This document shows, one piece after another, positions 14,931 through 23,592 of a DNA stretch of 41,141 nucleotides. The translations under genes were made by a program, and so were the position numbers. This DNA is from Kiritimatiellia bacterium (GTDB lineage: Bacteria; Verrucomicrobiota; Kiritimatiellia; RFP12; UBA1067). Location of the stretch: positions 1 to 41,141 of the forward strand of contig JAFRSR010000078.1 of the NCBI GenBank assembly GCA_017427485.1, in the 5' to 3' direction. The notes below the pieces were generated by a model. The model did no database searches. It saw only the letters and a list, made by a program, of their open reading frames with translations, and was not told the DNA's origin. Position 1 is the stretch's first letter, and each line of letters opens with the position of its first letter.

Positions 14931-17066
14931 ATGAAAAAACAGCTCATCATGTCGTTCGCCCTCGGCCTCGGCCTCACCGCCCTCGGCCTCACCTTCAACG
15001 TCGAGAAGGACATCCGCTACTCGGACGCCGCCCCGCGCTGCGTCCTGGACGTCAAGTGGCCCGACGGCGTCACCAACTTCGCCACCGTGATCAACTTCCA
15101 CGGCGGCGGGCTCGTCAAGGGCAACAAGCACTTCGCGCGCTGGCCCGATGAGGCGGCCGACAAGGATCCCGTCGCGTTCGTCGGGGCCAACTACCGTCTC
15201 CTCAAGAACGACAAGACCGGCGAAACCGCCACGCCCGAGGAGTGCATCTCCGACGCGGCGGCGGCCGTCGCCTGGACGCTCGACAACATCGCCCGCTACG
15301 GTGGCGACCCGAAGAAGGTGTTCGTGACCGGCATCTCCGGCGGCGGCTACCTCACCGCCATGGTCGGCCTCGACCCGAAGTGGCTCGCCAAGTACGGACA
15401 CGTCCCTGCCGACCTCGCCGGCATCGCCCCGATGACGGGGCAGATGACCAAGCACTTCAACGTGCGGAAGGTCGGCTTCGACGACACCGACCCGCAGTTC
15501 CAGCCGAAGATCGACGAATGGGCGCCTCTCGCCTTCGCCGGCGGCAAGAACCTGCCGCCCGCCTGCTTCCTCGCGGGCGGACGCGACGTGGAGTGGAAGT
15601 GCCGCGTGGAGGAGAACGAGCTGCTCGCCGCCTCGCTCCGCAGCTGCGGCTACCCGAAGACGGAGTTCCACGAGACGGAGGGTAACCACGGCGGCGGCGT
15701 GCGCCCGTCCGCCTACTTCCTCCGCGACTTCGTGATGAAGACGTGCGACGCGGGCGCGGTGGGGCGCTTCGCGGACGGCGAGCGCGTGCTCTTCTGCGGC
15801 GACTCGATCACCCACGGCGGCAAGTTCATCTACTACCTCCAGGCCTTCCAGGACCTGCGCCACCCCGGCTCGAACGTGCGCCTCATCAACGGCGGACGCA
15901 GCGGCGACACGGCGGGCGGCGGCCTGCGCCGCTTCGACCGCGACATCCTGTCCTTCAAGGCGGACCGCGCGTTCCTCATGTTCGGCATGAACGACATCAG
16001 CCGCAACAGCTGGAAGAGCGCCGAGCCGTCCGAAAAGGAGGCCGCCGCGCGCACGCGCGCGGTTGACGCCTACCGCGCGAACATGACGAAGCTCACGGAG
16101 CGGTTCCTCGACGCCGGCATGAAGACCGTCCTCATCACCCCCTCGCCCTACGACCAGTACGGCGTGTTCGAGAAGGCGAACCTGCCCTTCTGCAACGACC
16201 CCGGCCTCGCCTCCTGCGCGACGATCGTGCGCGACCTCGCCGCCGCCCACAACCTCGGCCTCGTCGACCTCCACGCGCCCCTCACCCAGATCTTCAAGGA
16301 CCATGCGACGGACTACCACTTCTGCGCGGACCGCGTCCATCCCGGGAGCGAGGGCCACCTCATCATGGCCGCGCACATCTTGGACGCGATGCACGTCTCC
16401 CCACTCGTCGCGCGCGTGCAGATAGACGCCGCCAAGGGCGTCGTCGCCAAGGTGGGGCACGGCGAGACGATGAACGCCGCCGTCACCGCGCTCCGCGCGG
16501 GCCCGAACGGACTCGCCTTCACCTACGCGCCGAAGGCCCTGCCCTTCCCGAAGTTGCCCGAATACGAGAAGGCCGCCGCGTTCTACCCGCTCACCGAGCG
16601 CCTGAACCAGGAAGTCCTCGCCGTCACGGGGCTCGCGGCCGGCAGCTACGACCTCGCCTTCGACGGCGTGAAGGTGGGCACCTTCTCGGCGGATGATTTC
16701 GCCGCCGGCGTGAACGTCGCCCTCCTCGACACGCCCAACCAGAAGCGCGCCCAGACGCTCGCCGCCCCGATGCGCCGTCTGCAGGAAAACCAGTCGCGCC
16801 TGCGCCAGGTGATCCTCGTGCAGATCATGCTCCAGGACAACAAGGTGGACGCGAACGACCGCGCGGCCGCGGACGCCTGGCTCGCGAACTGGCTGGAGAA
16901 GCAGAAGAAGAACGAGTGGTACAACGGCGTCAAGAGGTGGGTGGAGGGCTACCAGGCCAGCCGCGACGACATCCCCGTCCTGCAGGCCGAAGCCGACGAC
17001 CTCTACGAGCAGATGGGCGCCATCCGCCCCGCGGTCTCCCGCGTCACGATCAAACCGTCAAAGTAA
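14931..17066 (+). CDS. Bifunctional carbohydrate esterase: alpha/beta-hydrolase plus SGNH/GDSL hydrolase
   Basis: The protein is 711 residues with a signal peptide. Domain 1 (about 23-270) is an alpha/beta-hydrolase of the acetyl-esterase type: oxyanion loop HGGG (57-60), nucleophile S136 in GISGGGY, probable D219 in GGRDVEW and H253 in GNHGGG. Domain 2 (about 280-485) is an SGNH hydrolase: S292 in CGDSITHGG, G322 in GGRSGD, N354 in FGMND, and D467 and H470 in DRVHP. The rest is a helical tail with many Gln and Lys. Such pairs deacetylate xylan or remove feruloyl groups, which fits the xylanase across the promoter and the GH39 enzyme 15 nt downstream. The exact ester split by each domain is not known. 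Confidence 0.9.
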   Translation: MKKQLIMSFALGLGLTALGLTFNVEKDIRYSDAAPRCVLDVKWPDGVTNFATVINFHGGGLVKGNKHFARWPDEAADKDPVAFVGANYRLLKNDKTGETATPEECISDAAAAVAWTLDNIARYGGDPKKVFVTGISGGGYLTAMVGLDPKWLAKYGHVPADLAGIAPMTGQMTKHFNVRKVGFDDTDPQFQPKIDEWAPLAFAGGKNLPPACFLAGGRDVEWKCRVEENELLAASLRSCGYPKTEFHETEGNHGGGVRPSAYFLRDFVMKTCDAGAVGRFADGERVLFCGDSITHGGKFIYYLQAFQDLRHPGSNVRLINGGRSGDTAGGGLRRFDRDILSFKADRAFLMFGMNDISRNSWKSAEPSEKEAAARTRAVDAYRANMTKLTERFLDAGMKTVLITPSPYDQYGVFEKANLPFCNDPGLASCATIVRDLAAAHNLGLVDLHAPLTQIFKDHATDYHFCADRVHPGSEGHLIMAAHILDAMHVSPLVARVQIDAAKGVVAKVGHGETMNAAVTALRAGPNGLAFTYAPKALPFPKLPEYEKAAAFYPLTERLNQEVLAVTGLAAGSYDLAFDGVKVGTFSADDFAAGVNVALLDTPNQKRAQTLAAPMRRLQENQSRLRQVILVQIMLQDNKVDANDRAAADAWLANWLEKQKKNEWYNGVKRWVEGYQASRDDIPVLQAEADDLYEQMGAIRPAVSRVTIKPSK

Positions 17067-17081
17067 CGGAAAGGAAAAGAA

Positions 17082-18464
17082 ATGATGAAGCGAATCGTAT
17101 GTGCGTTGCTCGCGGCGGGTGTCCTCTGCGCTCCTGCGGCTGAAGTGAAGGTCGATTTCGACAAGGCCGTCGGGCCGGTGAAGCCCGTCAACGGCGTCGG
17201 GCAGCCGCCGCTCGTCGGCAAGCTGGCGAACTACCCGATGTTCCACTACCTCAAGGAGGCCGGCATCCCCTACTCGCGCCTCCACGACGTGGGCGGCTGG
17301 CTCGGCGGCGGGCTGTTCGTGGACATCCCGGTTCTCTTCCCGAACTTCGACGCCGACGAGAACGACCCGAAGAGCTACCGCTTCGCCTACACGGACTCCC
17401 TCCTGAAGGCGCTCGACAAGTACAACGTGGAGCCCTTCTTCCGCCTCGGCGTAACGATCGAGAACTTCGTCTCATGGGGCCACCCGCCCATGAACATCCT
17501 GCCGCCCAAGGACTACGCGAAATGGGGGCGCATCTGCGAGCACGTGATCCGGCACTACACCGAGGGCTGGGCCGACGGCTTCAAGATGAAGATCACCTAC
17601 TGGGAGATCTGGAACGAGCCCGAGAACCACCCCGACGACAACCTCAACCCGATGTTCCGCGGACCTTTCACCGAGTACATGAAGCTCTACGGCACCGTCG
17701 CCCCCTACCTGAAGGCGAAGTTCCCGCACCTCAAGATCGGCGCCTACGGCAGCTGCGGCTACTATGCGGGCGTCGGTTCGGACAACGTCCCCGCCGCCAA
17801 CTCCACGCCGCGCACGCAGTACTTCGTCGACTGCTCCCACAAGTTCCTCGCGGCGGTCCGCGACAACAAGTGGCCGCTCGACTTCTTCTCCTTCCACTCC
17901 TACTCCGTCCCCACGGAGGCGATGCGCCAGGTGCGCTTCGCGGACGAGCATCTCAACCAGTACGGCTTCACCGCCGACAGGTGCGAACGCATCTTCAACG
18001 AGTGGCTCCCCTACGTGAAACACGAGAACCTCGGCTCCGCCCTTCAGGCGGCCGGCGTGGCCGCCGAGCTGCTCGCCCTCCAGAACGGACCGTGCGACGT
18101 GGCCTGCATCTACGACGCGCGCTGCGGCGTGGGCAACTACTCGCCCCTCTTCAACCCGCTCACCTACAAGCCGCACAAGGCGTACTACGCCTTCACCGCC
18201 TTCAACGAGCTGCGCAAGCGCGGCACCGCCGTCGCCGCCTGCGCGTCCGGCGACAAGAACCTCTATGTGGTCGCCGCCAAGGGTCAGAAGGACGCCGCCG
18301 TCATGCTCGCGAACGACTCCGACAAGGCGATTCCGCTCACGTGCGACTTCCAGGGACGCGCCGTCGCCTCCTGCCGCATCACGGACAAAGACCGCACCGA
18401 CGCATCCGTCCCCTTCCCCTCCGAACTGCCGCCCCGTTCGTTCCTCGTGGCAATCCTCCGCTAG
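17082..18464 (+). CDS. GH39-like beta-xylosidase, secreted
   Basis: The protein is 460 residues with a signal peptide (MMKRIVCALLAAGVLCAPAA). The TIM barrel fits family GH39 of clan GH-A: YWEIWNEPEN carries the acid/base E179 and ERIFNEWLPY the nucleophile E307; GHPPMNILPPKDYAKWGRI and DFFSFHSYS are family-like segments. A small beta-sandwich closes the C-terminus. GH39 enzymes release xylose from xylo-oligosaccharides with retention, and that fits this locus. The start at 17082 has GGAAAGGAAAAG upstream and follows the esterase stop by 15 nt, so both come from the leaderless promoter at 14915. Activity on a related beta-linked sugar cannot be excluded. Confidence 0.88.
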   Translation: MMKRIVCALLAAGVLCAPAAEVKVDFDKAVGPVKPVNGVGQPPLVGKLANYPMFHYLKEAGIPYSRLHDVGGWLGGGLFVDIPVLFPNFDADENDPKSYRFAYTDSLLKALDKYNVEPFFRLGVTIENFVSWGHPPMNILPPKDYAKWGRICEHVIRHYTEGWADGFKMKITYWEIWNEPENHPDDNLNPMFRGPFTEYMKLYGTVAPYLKAKFPHLKIGAYGSCGYYAGVGSDNVPAANSTPRTQYFVDCSHKFLAAVRDNKWPLDFFSFHSYSVPTEAMRQVRFADEHLNQYGFTADRCERIFNEWLPYVKHENLGSALQAAGVAAELLALQNGPCDVACIYDARCGVGNYSPLFNPLTYKPHKAYYAFTAFNELRKRGTAVAACASGDKNLYVVAAKGQKDAAVMLANDSDKAIPLTCDFQGRAVASCRITDKDRTDASVPFPSELPPRSFLVAILR

Positions 18465-18480
18465 CCCCCACGGGAGACTG

Positions 18481-18584
18481 GCCGCCGGGACGGCGGCTCC
18501 CCATATGGAGAGCCGCCATCTTGGTGGCTTACTGCGAAACGGGCGTCTCGCTCGCAACTGGGACAACGGGCATCTTGCCCGTTG
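18481..18584. repeat. Cluster of four hairpin repeats between convergent GH39 and PEP-CTERM genes
   Basis: The 121-nt gap is almost filled by hairpins: GCCGCC-GGGAC-GGCGGC (18481-18497); AGCCGCC-ATCTT-GGTGGCT (18511-18529), with the ATGGAGAG flank shared with 9579-9606; a decayed ACGGGCGTCTCGCTCG at 18539-18554; and a perfect CAACGGGC-ATCTT-GCCCGTTG (18564-18584) preceded by CTGGGA. The last ends one base before the stop codon of the PEP-CTERM gene. Confidence 0.85.
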
Positions 18585-18585
18585 A

Positions 18586-19197
18586 CTAGGCGCAACCGTT
18601 AATCCCCCTCCGCCTCAGCGCCAGTAGCGCGCCGCCCACAAGCAGCAGCAGCGCCGACGACGGCTCGGGGGTAAGGGCCGATCCGCCACCAACGATCATC
18701 GGCCCGCCATCGGCATCCCATGCCGAAGCTAGCACCTGTGTACCACAAATCTCAACCCATCCGTATACATAATACGGTTCAACGGTAACCGTCTTCGTAC
18801 ACATCGCAAGATAGACATTGGAATCACCAGGAATAGTATAATTTGAATGAATGCCCACTTCACCTTTCTCGGATCGGTAGAAATACGTCGAATCTGGTCC
18901 CAGCATGCTTGCTTCATTTACAACGTCGCCATAATCCATCTGTTTCACACACACTGAAAGCCAATTTGGCTCAGAGTCAAATGCCTCAGCCCATAGCGAT
19001 CCAACCCCGTAATCCAAGAAATAAAATTGAAAATAGATGTGCCTGTCAAAATTTCCGCCGAGGACATCCCAAATGGGCCCCGTATCCCACACTTCTGCAT
19101 ACTCGGAATGCATCAAGTTCCACTCAACAGCAACTGCATGAACTCGCCGTACAAAAGGCAAGATTGCCAGCAAAGCAATAAACACTCTAATCTTCAT
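18586..19197 (-). CDS. PEP-CTERM-type exported protein
   Basis: The protein is 203 residues with a signal peptide (MKIRVFIALLAILPFVRRVHA) and the three-part PEP-CTERM tail: TPEPSS, a hydrophobic helix (ALLLLVGGALLAL) and RRRG at the end. This tail is recognised by exosortase in exopolysaccharide-producing Gram-negatives and leads to cleavage and surface anchoring. The 150-residue middle part is not one I recognise; it has aromatic residues and three cysteines. The ATG at 19197 overlaps the end of the upstream protease-like gene (stop at 19187) by 11 nt and has AGGAGG 7 nt before it, so the pair is translationally coupled. The DNA is less GC-rich than the flanks. It could be a substrate of the neighbouring protease domain. 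Confidence 0.85.
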   Translation of the reverse strand: MKIRVFIALLAILPFVRRVHAVAVEWNLMHSEYAEVWDTGPIWDVLGGNFDRHIYFQFYFLDYGVGSLWAEAFDSEPNWLSVCVKQMDYGDVVNEASMLGPDSTYFYRSEKGEVGIHSNYTIPGDSNVYLAMCTKTVTVEPYYVYGWVEICGTQVLASAWDADGGPMIVGGGSALTPEPSSALLLLVGGALLALRRRGINGCA

Positions 19198-22100
19198 CGT
19201 CCAACCTCCTGAACGTAGACAGGTCAAATGTCCTAAGCGTATAACCCGGACAAAGTTCATCCATCACTGCCTGGACTCTTTTTCTGTAATATGTGACGAA
19301 CGGACCTCTGCCACTTGCGCCCGTACCAAATACGTGAAGTGCACACGCGATAATCGCCGTATTACCGCAGACGAAAAACTTCGGATTGCCCGAATCTCCG
19401 ACAATTACTTCCTTAAAATACTTTGAACGATCTACATCAACGGGCACAAGACCATCAGAATCTGTTGTACGATACGAAAGGGCATTCGAGTCTGATATGA
19501 ACGCTTTTTCTTCTCTGTCCAAAAGCAGTCTTGGAACATACTTGGCATCTCCAAGATACTGGCGATAATCAGCAGAGAGGATGGAGACTGGCGTAACTGA
19601 TTCAGGCAAATCGCCAGAAAGAAGCCCGATTGTAATGTCAGTCCCCGCAAGACTCTTGTTGGCAACGATAGTGAAGATGTTGGTTGTATTATCAGTCCCG
19701 ATAAACTTGATCGTGTTGCCTGGCGCTATCTGGTAGTGATGAGCAAAGATTATGTGCCTTCTAGATATTGCCGTACCGGCTTTCAATCCCCATTCAGAAG
19801 AATTCCAAGGGCTCGCACCAGAAATGTCGATACCGTATGCCCAACAGTTCTCGTTTCGCTTCGCGCCAAATTTGGCATCCTCACCAATTTGTGCATCGAA
19901 ATAGACTTCCACCGGCAGTTTCCCAAAGCCCCTAATCCTGTCGTCTATTGCGTGACAGAAGGCATAGAGTGCAGTGCCTATCCCGTCAGACACCCAGACA
20001 TTGCATCCTGCCATGTATTCATGAAGGTTAATCAAGCCATCACCGTCGGGATACGCAAGGGCATCGGTTGGGTCTTGCGGCGACAACCCGTTCTGAAGTT
20101 CCCAGTAATCTAGCATCCCGTCATTGTCCGCGTCAAACTGTCCCATCGGCAGGCGGCAGTACACCACCGTATTCGTGCCATCGGCCACAATGCCCTGATC
20201 TGCGTTTTTCTCCCCTGCGTCACGAACGCCGTTCTGGTTCACGTCGTCCCAAAAGCGGACAACGACGCCGCTGCCGGTATGCGGGTACAGATTCGTCAAA
20301 GAACAGGCAAAAGAACGCCCCGTCACGACGCATGGGGGCATTACCGCCAATCCATCGACCAAGACTACCGCCGTCAGGTTGTTGGAGGTTGCAAATACGC
20401 CCCCAACTGTCAAATCGAGATTGAAGCGGTAATCAAGTGAATCGACCGGATCCGTCCCAGCCGCAAGCTCCTCGCTGTCGGGCACCCCGTCTGAGTCGCG
20501 ATCTCCGATGAGAACCCCGCTGCCGGCGGCAACATTTGCCGCAGGCCCGAAACGGCGCGTGGCGAAAATGTCAACCCCTTCGTCATACACGCCGTTGCAA
20601 TTGACATCCCTGAAGTACTTCGCGTAGAAGCCACCGCTCGTCGTGATGCCCGAAACGGGGATTTTCCGAGAGACACAGCCAATGAAAGCCTCCCCCGGCG
20701 CATCGCTCCAACCTTCATCGTCAATGGCCACCTGCACGTAGTTCGTCAGGCCCGGCACTCGGTCCATGCACTCAAAGAACGCACTCGTATTAAACCTGAA
20801 ATTCGTGGAATCAAATGGATCGGTGCCGTGTAGTAGCTCAACTGAATCATAGACGCCATCGCCGTCGGCATCGTCAATCGTGACAGAAAACACGCTTCCG
20901 CCGTTGGCGAACGTCCGTATCATCCAGACGTCCACCCCTTCATCATAGATTCCGTTCTTGTCCAGGTCACGCATGATAATGGCGTACAGAACGCCATTCG
21001 TGGCCACATCGCATACGTTTGTCGTAATCGAATTGGTTGCACACACATGGAGTATGGCATCGTTTGTCAGCGACGACGTGGAAATCCAGAGATGGTTCGT
21101 GACGTTGTTCCTCCAGTCGGAATTGTTGATCTTGATCTCTCGTGTCACGACGAGCGAGAGTTGCGAATAGGGATCGCTACCGGCGCCACGCTCCGCAACG
21201 TCGTCAACACCGTCCCCGTCTACATCTCCGAAGATAAAGTTGAACTGCGCCGTACCGTCGGCAGAAATGGAACTTACGATCAGAATGTCCTCTTCGGCAT
21301 CGTATTCCCCGTTGTCGTTCAGGTCGCAGAAAGCCTTGATGTGGGAAGCCCCTTGCATCGAGGCGTCATGGTATGTATTCGTGCCGAAACCCTGTGGAAA
21401 GGTAACAAGACCATTTGTCTCCCACCCCGTATCCGAAAGGCCCCAGGCAAGGTAAACCGAATGTGCCAGCGAGGCGGTATTCGTCACCGTCACATACTGT
21501 AGTTGTTCGAACGAATGGGGGTTCAGCGGATCAGTTCCCTCGGATATCTCGTCGTTGTCACGTACCCCGTCGCCGTCGGTGTCACGAAGGAGCGGATTGG
21601 TATGGTGGCTGTATATCTCGTCGTAGTCGGAAAGACCGTCACCGTCAACGTCGCCAAAAACAAAGTCGATCTGTACCGTGCCGACATGCGGTATAGAGCG
21701 TACGAGCAGAATGTCGTTGTACGCATCGTATTCCCCATTGCCATTAAAGTCACAAAAAGCCCGTGCGTACCGCGTGACCTGCAACGCTTCGTTGGTGTAG
21801 ACTTTCGCACCGAACCCCTGTGGGAATTCGGCAAGATCGTTCGTCTCCCAGCCTGCAGGCGAATAGCCCCACGCCACACGAACGGGATAGGCAAGCGATG
21901 CCGTATTCGTCGCCGTCACGGTCAGCCTCTGGCGGAAAGAAAGAGGATCGGACGGATCGGTTTCGTCATGGATCTCGTCGCCGACATCCGTGCCGTCGTT
22001 GTCCGTGTCCGTAAGGAACGGATCAAGGTTGCGGAAATACACCTCGTTGTAGTCTAGCAGGGTGTCGTGATCGGTATCGTCGAGCGAATCACTGGGGATC

Positions 22101-23575
22101 GGCGCGAACGCACCGATGCCGAGGGCGGCGGCGGGCGAGTCCGCGAGTGGAAATCCTGCCCAGGCGACTTGCGAGGTGACAATGTGCACGTTGTTGGTGA
22201 CGTCCGGCATGAAGTCGGACGAGGCGGGCTCCGACGGACGGGTGCAGTCCGTCATCGTCACGGGGAAAGCACCCGCGTTCTCGAAACGCGCCAGCGGCCA
22301 GGCGTTGGTGAAAGAGGCGTCGAAGAGGACGCGCGACAAAGCCACGGGCGGCGTAGAGGTAATCGCGCCGTCTCCATGGGTGGAACGCAGCCCGATGGCC
22401 GCGCTCTGATAGACGCTTTGGGTTGGGAAGTTCACGAACGTGCATGATTCTACCATAATCGGCGGCGGGTTGTCACCGAAAACCGCATAAATCCATTCCG
22501 CCCCGGAAGCGTTGACGCAACAACCTTTGATTACGGCGGGCGCGTCACACGGGGAGTAGAACAACCAGCCGAAATACTCGACGCCGGGATTCGGCGCACG
22601 GATATGGACGTTCTCGAACACCGCCGCCGCGCCCGGGGCCGCCCACGGCAGCCCGCCCCCGCACCAGAATCCGGCCTGCATGCCGCTCGTCGAGGTCAAG
22701 TTCAGATACAGGTTTCTGAAAAGCGTGTGCCCGCTTTGGTGTCCGTTTCCGAGAAGGAACATCGCCAGGTGGGACGATCCGCTGAACACCGCGTAACCGT
22801 CTTCACATGTGACCATCACGGGACGAGGCGGCATCTGGATGTCATTATTGACTTGATAGACACCAGGGGTGACTGCAATGATCGAATAGTCCGCGCTTGC
22901 CGCGAGCGCGGAAACGATGTCGCCGAATTCGCCGTTCGGCCCGACGGTCCGCTTCTGTACGAGGGCGTAGTCGTGTACCCACGGATTTCTGCCGTATGCG
23001 CGTTCGTAGACGTTCGGCAACCCGTCGCCGTCGGGGTCGCCCATGTCCGTAAGCGAATCGCGCACGACGGCCTTGTAGAAGGAGTTGGACGGCGACTGGT
23101 TCTCAATCGTCCACGACATGTTGGTCGTACCAGCCTCCACAACGCCGTTCGTGAGCCACGTCCAAGTCTCGTCGCGGAGGTCAGTCTTCACCAAAATGTC
23201 GATTGTCTGACCCGCCACGAGGAGACCATTAGTCCAGGCGGTCGTGAGCGTGACCGTCCCACTCGTGGGCACGGAAATGGCGGAGAAGTGGAACGTGTCC
23301 GTAATATCTTCAACAGGCGGTTCGCCCGTTGTCCCAGTCTGCTGAACCGGTGCGGGCGGTTCGCCCGTTGTCCCTGGGCCTCGATTGCCTTTCTGCGCCT
23401 TCATCGTGGCAACAACGGCCATGGCGACCATCACCGCGAGTGCCGAGCGCCGCAGCTGCCGCGACATGGCCGTCCAAGACCAGCCGCCCCACTTCCACGC
23501 CCATGCGAGGATGCACACCGCCGCCAGCGTAGCGGCGACTCCGTAAGCGGCAAGTTCTACGACGGCCTTCAGCAT
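19187..23575 (-). CDS. Giant calcium-repeat (thrombospondin type 3-like) surface protein with C-terminal trypsin-like domain
   Basis: The protein is 1462 residues. Two hydrophobic segments (about 8-27 and 45-58) start it. Next is a linker (67-91) with twice GTTGEPP, encoded by hairpin repeats; then a beta-helix/pectin-lyase-like region (about 180-470); then some fifteen calcium-type loops such as DVDGDGLSDYDE, DTDGDGVRDNDE and DLNDNGEYDAEED, partly within two 165-residue internal repeats. From about 1230 the chain looks like a serine protease of the trypsin fold: FAHH (H1279 or H1280), GTDITIG (D1313) and VGDSGNP (S1395) fit the triad in order and spacing. It starts 17 nt after the AT2 stop with AGGGGGG as ribosome site, and overlaps the PEP-CTERM gene. 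A surface protease is likely; the target is unknown. Confidence 0.85.
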   Translation of the reverse strand: MLKAVVELAAYGVAATLAAVCILAWAWKWGGWSWTAMSRQLRRSALAVMVAMAVVATMKAQKGNRGPGTTGEPPAPVQQTGTTGEPPVEDITDTFHFSAISVPTSGTVTLTTAWTNGLLVAGQTIDILVKTDLRDETWTWLTNGVVEAGTTNMSWTIENQSPSNSFYKAVVRDSLTDMGDPDGDGLPNVYERAYGRNPWVHDYALVQKRTVGPNGEFGDIVSALAASADYSIIAVTPGVYQVNNDIQMPPRPVMVTCEDGYAVFSGSSHLAMFLLGNGHQSGHTLFRNLYLNLTSTSGMQAGFWCGGGLPWAAPGAAAVFENVHIRAPNPGVEYFGWLFYSPCDAPAVIKGCCVNASGAEWIYAVFGDNPPPIMVESCTFVNFPTQSVYQSAAIGLRSTHGDGAITSTPPVALSRVLFDASFTNAWPLARFENAGAFPVTMTDCTRPSEPASSDFMPDVTNNVHIVTSQVAWAGFPLADSPAAALGIGAFAPIPSDSLDDTDHDTLLDYNEVYFRNLDPFLTDTDNDGTDVGDEIHDETDPSDPLSFRQRLTVTATNTASLAYPVRVAWGYSPAGWETNDLAEFPQGFGAKVYTNEALQVTRYARAFCDFNGNGEYDAYNDILLVRSIPHVGTVQIDFVFGDVDGDGLSDYDEIYSHHTNPLLRDTDGDGVRDNDEISEGTDPLNPHSFEQLQYVTVTNTASLAHSVYLAWGLSDTGWETNGLVTFPQGFGTNTYHDASMQGASHIKAFCDLNDNGEYDAEEDILIVSSISADGTAQFNFIFGDVDGDGVDDVAERGAGSDPYSQLSLVVTREIKINNSDWRNNVTNHLWISTSSLTNDAILHVCATNSITTNVCDVATNGVLYAIIMRDLDKNGIYDEGVDVWMIRTFANGGSVFSVTIDDADGDGVYDSVELLHGTDPFDSTNFRFNTSAFFECMDRVPGLTNYVQVAIDDEGWSDAPGEAFIGCVSRKIPVSGITTSGGFYAKYFRDVNCNGVYDEGVDIFATRRFGPAANVAAGSGVLIGDRDSDGVPDSEELAAGTDPVDSLDYRFNLDLTVGGVFATSNNLTAVVLVDGLAVMPPCVVTGRSFACSLTNLYPHTGSGVVVRFWDDVNQNGVRDAGEKNADQGIVADGTNTVVYCRLPMGQFDADNDGMLDYWELQNGLSPQDPTDALAYPDGDGLINLHEYMAGCNVWVSDGIGTALYAFCHAIDDRIRGFGKLPVEVYFDAQIGEDAKFGAKRNENCWAYGIDISGASPWNSSEWGLKAGTAISRRHIIFAHHYQIAPGNTIKFIGTDNTTNIFTIVANKSLAGTDITIGLLSGDLPESVTPVSILSADYRQYLGDAKYVPRLLLDREEKAFISDSNALSYRTTDSDGLVPVDVDRSKYFKEVIVGDSGNPKFFVCGNTAIIACALHVFGTGASGRGPFVTYYRKRVQAVMDELCPGYTLRTFDLSTFRRLDDED
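23311..23377. repeat. Two in-frame hairpin repeats in the linker of the calcium-repeat protein
   Basis: Copies at 23311-23337 and 23352-23377. On the reverse strand each has GGGACAACGGGCGAACCGCC and encodes GTTGEPP. They share the GGGACAACGG lead with hairpins at 18559-18584 and 29072-29152 but have a different loop. Confidence 0.85.
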
Positions 23576-23592
23576 TCCCCCCTAAAGCCTTT

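Noticed and set aside
14838..16460. Open minus-strand extension upstream of the GH43-GH10 start.
   Set aside because: Antisense to the esterase gene with no family similarity; signal peptide and Shine-Dalgarno fix the start at 14837.
18438..18464. GH39 protein also ends in ILR, like the beta-helix proteins.
   Set aside because: It lacks the glycine at position -7 and ends in a normal beta-sandwich strand of the family; taken as coincidence.
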